Source of the DNA: Labilithrix sp.
GTDB taxonomy: Bacteria; Myxococcota; Polyangia; Polyangiales; Polyangiaceae
DNA: 22,357 nt
Reading direction: 5' to 3'
NCBI GenBank assembly: GCA_028287035.1
Contig: JAQBQL010000173.1
Span: 1-22,357, forward strand
Within the stretch, counting starts at the first letter, position 1; every line of letters starts with the position of its first letter. Both the position numbers and the translations under genes were made by a program. Positions 8,334 through 15,072 of this stretch are shown here, piece after piece. Under the pieces are notes generated by a model, which worked only from the letters and a program-made list of their open reading frames with translations, did no database searches and was not told the DNA's origin.

Positions 8334-10808
8334 GTGCCAACGAAGCGCTACATCATCATCGGCGACGGAGCCGCCGGGACGACCGCCGCCGAGGCGCTGC
8401 GGCTCGGCGATCGCGCCGCCACGATCGCGATCCTGTCGGACGATCCGCACGCGGCCTACTACCGCGCGGCGCTCACGAACTACCTGCTCGGTGAGCTGCG
8501 CGAGGAGCAGATCTGGGCGGTGCCGCCGAGCTTCTACGACGAGCTCGCCATCCACCGCGCCCTCGTGCGCGTCGCGAGGATCGACACCCAGCGGCGGCAC
8601 GTCTGGCTCGCGCAGGGCGGCCGCCCGCTCGAGTACGACGCCCTCGTGCTCGGCTGCGGGGCCCGCGCGCGGCCGCCGACCTTCGAGGGCGCGTGGCTTC
8701 CGGGCATCATGACCATGCGGACGCTGCAGGACGTCCACAAGGTCATGGACCTCATCCAGCTGCGCGGCCTCCGCACCGCGGTCATCACGGGCGGCGGACC
8801 GCTCGCGCTCGAGTGGGCGCACGGCCTCTCGCACCGCGGCGTGAACGTGGTGATGGTGGTGCGCGACACGCGCTTTCTCCCCGGCGCCATCGACAAGGTG
8901 GCGAGCGACCTGCTGCTCGCGCGGCTTCGTGCGGCCGGCGTCCAGGTCCGCATGGGCGAGGAGATCGTGGCCGCGCTCCCCGGCGCGCACGGGCGCGTCG
9001 CGGGTGTCGCCCTCAAGTCGGGCGAGCGCGTGGCCTGCGAGCTCGTCGGCGTCGCCATCGGCGTCATCGTCAACTCGGAGTTCCTCGAGGGCTCGGGCGT
9101 GAAGCTCGCGAAGAACGGCGCCATCGAGGTCGACGAGCGCATGCGCACGAACGTCCCCGACGTCTACGCGGCCGGCGACTGCGCGGCCTTCGCGGGGAAG
9201 GTCCTCCAGCTGTGGGAGCCGGCCCGGTTCCAGGCGCGCGTGGTGGCGGCGACCATCCAGCACGGCGGCGCGCCGGGCGGCGACGTGTACGCGCCGGGCG
9301 CCCACTACATGGCGACGCGCCTCTACGATCTCGACTGCGCGAGCATCGGCGAGGTGGCGGTCACGCCGCCCGGGGCCGAGGAGCTCGTCGACTTCCCGCA
9401 GCGCACCGGGCGCATGTCGTACCGGAAGCTGTGCATCAAGGACGGGCGCCTCGTCGGGGCGCTGATGTTCGGCGAGCGCGAGGCGAAGGTCCGGCGGTTC
9501 GGACGCGCGCTGAAGCGCCTCGTCGATCTCCGGACCGACGTGACGAGGATCAAGCACGAGCTGCTCGATCCGGCGTTCGACCTCGCGGCGTGGCTGCACC
9601 AGAACGCGCTCACCGAGAAGCCGAAGGCGAAGGTCTCGAGCGGGATGGCCGCCGCCGCGGCCGCCGCCCCCGGCAAGATGAAGGGCACCCACGCCATCAA
9701 TCTCGCCGACCTGCCTCCCCTGCCCGGCGCCTCGGCCGTGCCCGTCGAGGCGCCGGTCGGGCACGTGGCCGTCGCCTTCGACAGCTCCGCCGCGCCGGTC
9801 GTCTCGCTCGAGGGCCCGCCCGGACGCATCCAGGTGCAGCCGCCGTCGGCGATCCTCGGTCGGGACCCGCGGAGCCCGATCCCGCTCCAGGATCCGGGCG
9901 TCTCGTGGCGTCACGCCGAGATCACGATCTCCGGCCAGCACGTCTACGTGCGCGATCTCGGCAGCAGCACGGGCACGTGGGTGAACGGCTCGGCGGTGAC
10001 GACGCCGAAGGCGATGCGCGACGGTGACCGCGTGCGCATCGGCGCGACCGAGCTCCTCGTCCGCATCGCGCTCGAGGGCGGCGCGCGCATGAGCGAGGCC
10101 GCCGCGTCGCTCGTGCGATCGGGCGTCGGCGAGCCGAAGCCCCACCTCGAGGTGAGGACGGGACGCTCGATGGGCCTCGCCTTCGAGCTGGTCGCCGATC
10201 TCGTGGTCATCGGGCGGGATCCGGCCTCGACGATCCGCCTCGACGACGAGTCGATCGACTGGCGCCACGCTTGGGTCCGCCGCGCCGGCGCAGGCTGGGA
10301 GGTCGCCGACGCCGAGAGCCACGGCATCACGCGCAAGAACGGTCAGGTCCTCGCCGCCGGCCAGTGGGTGCCGCTCGCGCCGGGCGACGCGCTCGCCGTC
10401 GGCGAGGTCACGCTCGCCTTCGCGGTGCGCCCCTCCGACATGCTGAGCGCGCTGCTCGGCCCCGCGAGCGGCGGCCGTTCCTCGAGCCTGCCGGGGCCGC
10501 CCGTCCGCGGAAGGCTCTCGGTGCGGCAGGGCGCGGGGCAAGGGAGCATCGCCGAGCTCGCGGACCTCACGGTGATCGGCAGCCAGCCCGGCCAGGCGAC
10601 GCTGCTCCTGCCCGATCCGCGCGTCGGGCCGCGCCACGTCGAGATCGCGCGCCTCGCCGACGGGTTCTACCTGCGCGACCTCGGCTCGCAGCGCGGCACG
10701 TCGTGCCGCGGAATGGCCATCGGCCCGCAGCCCTTCAAGCTCGCGCACGGTGATATCATCGTGCTCGGCCACAACGCCGTCGCCCTGCTCTACGAGGGAG
10801 CCTCCTGA
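8334..10808 (+). CDS. FAD/NAD(P)-dependent oxidoreductase fused to three FHA domains
   Basis: 824 residues from GTG 8334, chosen because the dinucleotide-binding strand begins at once (PTKRYIIIGDGAAG). GTG 8304 would add ten residues, and a possible -10 box TAGTAT at 8297-8302 argues against it. Residues 1-400 form a two-dinucleotide-fold flavoprotein of the nitrite/rubredoxin-reductase type: GDGAAG (10-15) for FAD, TGGGPLALE (152-160) for NAD(P), and VYAAGDCAAF (about 278-287) at the flavin. After a Lys/Ala/Pro-rich linker (about 430-495) come three FHA domains at roughly 500-580, 603-698 and 727-820. FHA1 keeps the phosphothreonine-pocket signature (GRD, SWRH, STGTWVNG). FHA2 has GRD and NG but DWRH. 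FHA3 lacks the arginine (IGSQ) and asparagine (SCRG). The protein is soluble. First gene of a tight three-gene operon; inferred role is electron input from NAD(P)H into the following iron-sulfur protein. Confidence 0.9.
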   Translation: MPTKRYIIIGDGAAGTTAAEALRLGDRAATIAILSDDPHAAYYRAALTNYLLGELREEQIWAVPPSFYDELAIHRALVRVARIDTQRRHVWLAQGGRPLEYDALVLGCGARARPPTFEGAWLPGIMTMRTLQDVHKVMDLIQLRGLRTAVITGGGPLALEWAHGLSHRGVNVVMVVRDTRFLPGAIDKVASDLLLARLRAAGVQVRMGEEIVAALPGAHGRVAGVALKSGERVACELVGVAIGVIVNSEFLEGSGVKLAKNGAIEVDERMRTNVPDVYAAGDCAAFAGKVLQLWEPARFQARVVAATIQHGGAPGGDVYAPGAHYMATRLYDLDCASIGEVAVTPPGAEELVDFPQRTGRMSYRKLCIKDGRLVGALMFGEREAKVRRFGRALKRLVDLRTDVTRIKHELLDPAFDLAAWLHQNALTEKPKAKVSSGMAAAAAAAPGKMKGTHAINLADLPPLPGASAVPVEAPVGHVAVAFDSSAAPVVSLEGPPGRIQVQPPSAILGRDPRSPIPLQDPGVSWRHAEITISGQHVYVRDLGSSTGTWVNGSAVTTPKAMRDGDRVRIGATELLVRIALEGGARMSEAAASLVRSGVGEPKPHLEVRTGRSMGLAFELVADLVVIGRDPASTIRLDDESIDWRHAWVRRAGAGWEVADAESHGITRKNGQVLAAGQWVPLAPGDALAVGEVTLAFAVRPSDMLSALLGPASGGRSSSLPGPPVRGRLSVRQGAGQGSIAELADLTVIGSQPGQATLLLPDPRVGPRHVEIARLADGFYLRDLGSQRGTSCRGMAIGPQPFKLAHGDIIVLGHNAVALLYEGAS

Positions 10809-10810
10809 CC

Positions 10811-12589
10811 ATGGAATCCCGCGAGGAGCTCGCCTTCAAGGCGGAGAGTGACGTGATGGCGTGCATCGGGTGCAACGACTGCATGCTCGCGTGCCCGTTG
10901 CCGCAGGCGAAGCTCGTGACCATCGCCGAGCTGAACGCCGGGGTGAACGCGCCCGTCATCACGAACCCACGCGTCGCGGAGTTCGTCACCGCGTGCACGC
11001 AGTGTCGCCAGTGCGTGCCCGCCTGCCCCGCCGACCTGAGCCGGGCCGACATGGTCCTCTACAACAAGATGAAGGTCGAGGACCGCGTCCCGAACTTCGC
11101 GCTCATGCTGCAAGTCGGAGCCCGCGTGCTGCCCTCCGGCTGGACGCTCGACGCGCTCGCCGCGCGCGTCGCGGAGGTGCCGCTCTTCGCCAGCGCCGCG
11201 CGCACCGACCTCCGCGCGCTGCTCCTCAAGGCGACGCTCCGGCAGCTCGCGCCGAACGAGGTGCTCTGCCGCGAGAACGAGTTCTACGACCGCCTCTGCG
11301 TCCTGCTCGGCGGCGCGCTCGAGCAGTCGCTCCGCGGGCCGGGCGGGCGACCCGTCCAGATCCTGGTGCTCGGCGAGGGCTCGTTCTTCGGCGAGATGGC
11401 GGTGATGGCCGACCAGCCCGAGCCGTACACCGTGCGCGCGATGATGCCGTCGCTCGTCCTCGAGCTCCCGAAGGCCGCGGTCGCGCGGCTCATGTCCACG
11501 TCCGCGCCGTTCAAGGCGACGATGGACGAGCTGTACCGCCGGCGCGCGCTGTGGACGTACGCGCGCATGCCTTCCGTGCTGAGCGCCCTCCCCGAGCTCG
11601 CGATCACCGAGCTGCTCGACCGCGCCGACCTCCAGACCCTGAAGGCGAACGAGGTCGTGCTCCGGGAGGGCGCCGCGCCCACCGCCGTGTACCTGGTGAA
11701 GACCGGCTTCCTGCGGGTGAGCCGGCGCGGCGAGGGGCAGGCCGACCGCGTCCTCGTCTACTTCCGCGAAGGCGACCTCTTCGGGCTCTCCGGGCTGCTC
11801 ATGGGCGAGCGGCAGTCGCCCTTCTCGGTGGCGGCGACGACGCGGAGCGAGGTCATCCGCATCCCCGGCGAGCACCTCTTCAAGGTGCTCGGACGCTACC
11901 CGCAAGCGCGCCAGGTCCTCGAGGCCGGCGCGCAGACCGCCGAGCGCGTGGCGCGCGAGAACACGTTCATGCCGGCGCCGCAGCTCGGCGGCCGGAAGCC
12001 CGGCACCGCCCTCGCGATGTCCGCCGAGGTGCTCGTGGAGAAGGGCCTCGCCTCGGGCAGCGAGGTGCTCGTCGTCGACCAGACGAAGTGCGTCAACTGC
12101 AAGAACTGCGTCGACGCCTGCGGCCGCCGCCACAAGTACAGCCGGCTCGATCTTCAGGGCCTGCAGGTCGACGACTTCCTCTTCCCGACCGCCTGCCGCC
12201 ACTGCGAGGACCCGGTCTGCCTGCTGTGCAGCGTCAACGGCATCGTGCGGCTGCCGAGCGGCGAGATCACGATCGTCGAGGACAACTGCATCGGCTGCGG
12301 CGCCTGCGCCGAGCGGTGCCCGTACGGCAACATCCGCATGCATCCGGTCTCGCCGCCGCAGGAGAGCTTCCTCGTGAAGCTGCTCGGGGTCCTCGGCATG
12401 CGCGCGCGGCGCGAGGCGCTCGACGAGCTGAAGCCCGGCACCCCGCGGCTCGCCGTGAAATGCGATCTCTGCGCGGGCTATCCCGACTACGCGTGCGTGA
12501 ACGCGTGTCCGGTCGGCGCGATGTTCCGCATCGATCCCATGAAGTCGCTCGAGGCCCAGAACCTCACCTTCCCGAGCCAGGGCCGCTGA
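10811..12589 (+). CDS. Six-cluster iron-sulfur protein with two inserted cyclic-nucleotide-binding-type domains
   Basis: 592 residues from ATG 10811, two bases after the preceding stop, with GAGGGAG upstream. The N-terminal part holds two [4Fe-4S] motifs: Cys18/21/24/28 and Cys62/65/68/72, the layout of a bacterial 2[4Fe-4S] ferredoxin domain. Residues about 130-250 and 260-385 are two cyclic-nucleotide-binding/CRP-type beta-roll domains (EGSFFGEMAVMADQPEPYTV and EGDLFGLSGLLMGERQ mark the phosphate cassettes). The C-terminal part (about 418-570) has four more cluster motifs: Cys427/430/433/437, 462/465/470/473, 493/496/499/503 and 551/554/562/566. This is the arrangement of the electron-transfer subunits of DMSO-reductase-type and hydrogenase complexes (DmsB/HybA-like). 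No Tat or Sec signal is seen, so it is cytoplasmic and probably docks on the membrane cytochrome encoded next. The cassettes lack key residues for cAMP, so the ligand is unknown. Confidence 0.92.
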   Translation: MESREELAFKAESDVMACIGCNDCMLACPLPQAKLVTIAELNAGVNAPVITNPRVAEFVTACTQCRQCVPACPADLSRADMVLYNKMKVEDRVPNFALMLQVGARVLPSGWTLDALAARVAEVPLFASAARTDLRALLLKATLRQLAPNEVLCRENEFYDRLCVLLGGALEQSLRGPGGRPVQILVLGEGSFFGEMAVMADQPEPYTVRAMMPSLVLELPKAAVARLMSTSAPFKATMDELYRRRALWTYARMPSVLSALPELAITELLDRADLQTLKANEVVLREGAAPTAVYLVKTGFLRVSRRGEGQADRVLVYFREGDLFGLSGLLMGERQSPFSVAATTRSEVIRIPGEHLFKVLGRYPQARQVLEAGAQTAERVARENTFMPAPQLGGRKPGTALAMSAEVLVEKGLASGSEVLVVDQTKCVNCKNCVDACGRRHKYSRLDLQGLQVDDFLFPTACRHCEDPVCLLCSVNGIVRLPSGEITIVEDNCIGCGACAERCPYGNIRMHPVSPPQESFLVKLLGVLGMRARREALDELKPGTPRLAVKCDLCAGYPDYACVNACPVGAMFRIDPMKSLEAQNLTFPSQGR

Positions 12590-12591
12590 GC

Positions 12592-14922
12592 GTGAACAAG
12601 CCTCGTCTGGCGCGTCCGGTCGTCCTCCTCGAACGGCAGTGGCCGTGGGCGCTGATGGGCGGCGTCGTCGGCACGGCGCTCGTGCTCGTCGCGCTCGTGT
12701 TCGCGACGGGCTTCATGTCCGACGTGAACGACCTGCGCTTCGGCCCGAACCTGCGCGGCTACACGGCCATCGGGATCCTGCTCGGAGGCCTGTCGCTCTT
12801 CTTCGTCGTCCTGACGATGTGGTACTCGGCCCGGAAGCGTCGCAACGTCGCCGGCGCATCGATGATGACGTGGCTGTGGGCCCACGTGTACTTCGGCTTG
12901 CTCGCGGTCCTGTGCGCGGTGCTGCACGCCGGCTCGGGCCTCCTAAGCCTCTCGTTCACGAGCGGCAAGGTGCTGTTCTTCCTGTTCGCGATCATCGCGA
13001 TCACCGGCATCTTCTGGCGCCTCGCGTACGTGGTCGTCCCGCCGCAGGCCGCGCGTCAGACGCTCAACTACTCCAAGGAGGGCGCGCTCAAGCGTGCCGA
13101 GGAGCAGACCGTCGAGATCGAGAAGCTCACGGCCGGCCGCTCCGCGGAGCTGCAGCGCTTGAAGGAGCTCCTGCTCACGCGCGAGGTGCACCCGCAGGAG
13201 CTCGGACCCCTCGTCCACGCGCTGCCTCCCGAGGAGCGCGCGCTCGTCGACGAGATCCTGCTGGTCGCCGCGAGCCGCCGTCGGGCGCTCGCGAGGCCCG
13301 CGGCGCAGGAGGGATTCACGAAGCGCCTCCAGGTGTGGCGCATCGTGCACGTGCCGCTCGCGTTCCTGTTCCTGCTGGCCATCGGCGTTCACGTGCTCGG
13401 CGCCTTCGACGTCCACCGCAAGGTCATGCCGACCGCCCTCGCCGAGAGCGGGCCCCTCGCGGCCTTCAAGCCGTCCGCGGAGTGCAGGGCCTGCCACGTC
13501 GCCATCTACGACTCGTGGGCCGACTCGATGCACGCGCATGCGCTCACGAGCCCCCTCACGATCGTCCAGAACAACCTCGACATGCGGCACTCGCTGAAGG
13601 GCGCGAAGGGGCCCGACCCGCGGCGGATGTGCATCAACTGCCACGGCCCGGCGATCGCGGCGGTGACCGACGGCGACCTCCTCCCGCTCGGCAGCCCGCG
13701 CGCGCTCGAGGGCATCGAGTGCGTGGCCTGTCACCAGCTCGCCGCTCCGGTGACGCCCGGGGGCGGCGGGAGCGCGAAGTCGTACCAGGACGAGCTCGTG
13801 AAGGGCGAACGCTACTTCGGGCGGCTCGACGGCCCGATCGGCAACGCGTACCACCGGAGCAGCAAGAGCGCCCTTTACGACGAGCCCGAGAAGCTCTGCG
13901 CCACGTGCCACAACGTGAACCTCGATCGCAACGGCGACGGGAACATCGCGAAGGGCGTCGACCTGGTCCTGCAGACGACGTTCGACGAGTACCGCGAGTA
14001 CCAGCGCGGCGGCGGCGGCGGCAACTGCGTCACCTGCCACATGCCGGTGATGCCCGGGGTGAAGCAGGCGGCCGACGGCGCGAGCGCGCCCTTCACCGTG
14101 GACTACACGCCGCCCGTCCGGAAGGTGCACGACCACGGCTTCGTGGGCGTCGACTATCCGCTCGACACCGTTCAGAAGCGCGACCCGCAGAAGGCGAAGC
14201 GCGCCGCTCTCCTGCAGAGCGCCGCCGCCGTCAGCATCGATGCGGTGCGCGCCGACGCGCAGGGCGTCAACGTGCGGCTGGACGTCGAGAACCGCACCGG
14301 GCACAACCTGCCGACCGGCTTCGCGTTCGCGCGGCAGCTCTGGATCGAGCTCGTGGTCCGCGATGCCTCGCAGCAGGTGCTCTTCACCTCGGGCGTGCTC
14401 GCGCGACCCGAGGACGACCTGTGCGACAACGGCACGTTCGGCGAGGCCCAGAACCCGCTCCGGGGCTCGGTCGTCGGCTGCACGCAGGTCGACACCCAGC
14501 TCGTGAACCTGCAGCTCAAGCTGGTCGACAAGATCGCGATGCTCGCCGACGGCGCGTCGCAGCCGGTGCGCGACGAGGGCGGGCAGAACGTCCTCATCCA
14601 GTCCCGCGAGGGCAGCGAGACGTACCTCCAGTTCTTCACGGGCGGCGGCGTCGCGCGGCAGCGGCCGAGCGACCGCACCACGGTCGCGCCGCTCCGCCCC
14701 CTGCAGCGCCGGACCTACGACTACGTGGTACCGCTGCCGCGCAACGTGAAGAGCGGGACCTTCACGGCGCGGCTCCTCTTCCGCAACCTGCCGCCCTACT
14801 GGGTGCGCGCGATGGCGAAGGAGCAGAAGCCGGGCACGGCGGACGGCCCGCGCCTCGACGCGCTCGTCCCGAACATCCAGACCGTCGAGATGGCGAAGCT
14901 CGCGGGCTCGTTCGCCCGCTGA
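12592..14922 (+). CDS. Membrane cytochrome: di-heme-b-like unit fused to pentaheme cytochrome c
   Basis: 776 residues from GTG 12592, two bases after the preceding stop; the frame is open further upstream, but that stretch is only a shadow of the previous gene. Five membrane helices are visible (about 17-39, 57-79, 93-117, 126-149, 250-271). His98/His112 in helix 3 and His253/His267 in helix 5 are each 14 apart, the pattern of two stacked bis-His b hemes. A charged ~100-residue loop (150-249) lies between helices 4 and 5, and RKRR at 81-84 fits an N-in, C-out topology. Five CxxCH motifs follow (298-302, 347-351, 377-381, 436-440, 479-483), then a beta-rich C-terminal domain with HDHGF (513-517) and TGHNLPTG (569-576), whose histidines may be distal ligands. 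Inferred role: carries electrons between the cytoplasmic Fe-S protein or quinone and periplasmic acceptors, architecturally like Geobacter CbcL. Confidence 0.9.
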   Translation: MNKPRLARPVVLLERQWPWALMGGVVGTALVLVALVFATGFMSDVNDLRFGPNLRGYTAIGILLGGLSLFFVVLTMWYSARKRRNVAGASMMTWLWAHVYFGLLAVLCAVLHAGSGLLSLSFTSGKVLFFLFAIIAITGIFWRLAYVVVPPQAARQTLNYSKEGALKRAEEQTVEIEKLTAGRSAELQRLKELLLTREVHPQELGPLVHALPPEERALVDEILLVAASRRRALARPAAQEGFTKRLQVWRIVHVPLAFLFLLAIGVHVLGAFDVHRKVMPTALAESGPLAAFKPSAECRACHVAIYDSWADSMHAHALTSPLTIVQNNLDMRHSLKGAKGPDPRRMCINCHGPAIAAVTDGDLLPLGSPRALEGIECVACHQLAAPVTPGGGGSAKSYQDELVKGERYFGRLDGPIGNAYHRSSKSALYDEPEKLCATCHNVNLDRNGDGNIAKGVDLVLQTTFDEYREYQRGGGGGNCVTCHMPVMPGVKQAADGASAPFTVDYTPPVRKVHDHGFVGVDYPLDTVQKRDPQKAKRAALLQSAAAVSIDAVRADAQGVNVRLDVENRTGHNLPTGFAFARQLWIELVVRDASQQVLFTSGVLARPEDDLCDNGTFGEAQNPLRGSVVGCTQVDTQLVNLQLKLVDKIAMLADGASQPVRDEGGQNVLIQSREGSETYLQFFTGGGVARQRPSDRTTVAPLRPLQRRTYDYVVPLPRNVKSGTFTARLLFRNLPPYWVRAMAKEQKPGTADGPRLDALVPNIQTVEMAKLAGSFAR

Positions 14923-15072
14923 GGCCGCCCGCGGGATGTACAGGCTCGTGAACGTCGCGTTCGTACCTGCCGGGCACCGGGACCGAGCTCCGGACCCGAG
15001 GGGCTCACGCCCGAGGAACGCCTCGCTCTCGGCGCTTTCCCTGAGCTCCTCGGACCGGGCCGCGGCGCCGAA

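Noticed and set aside
8316..10772. Minus-strand open frame of 818 codons opposite the FAD/FHA gene
   Set aside because: Shadow: low-complexity Arg/Ala/Glu/His translation, no domains, and the plus strand carries complete FAD, NAD and FHA motifs.
10790..12343. Minus-strand open frame of 517 codons opposite the Fe-S protein gene
   Set aside because: Shadow frame: no motif, while the plus strand encodes 24 ordered cluster cysteines.
10861..12591. Upstream extension of the cytochrome frame
   Set aside because: This part overlaps the Fe-S gene in another frame and is Arg/Pro-rich noise; the first membrane helix begins just after GTG 12592.
12639..14951. Plus-strand open frame of 770 codons in a different frame from the cytochrome
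   Set aside because: Arg-rich shadow without heme motifs or membrane helices.
14941..14969. Possible terminator hairpin between the convergent redox operon and the lipoprotein gene
   Set aside because: Only a 5-bp stem (GAACG/CGTTC) plus an outer 4-bp match, with no T-run; within chance for this composition.
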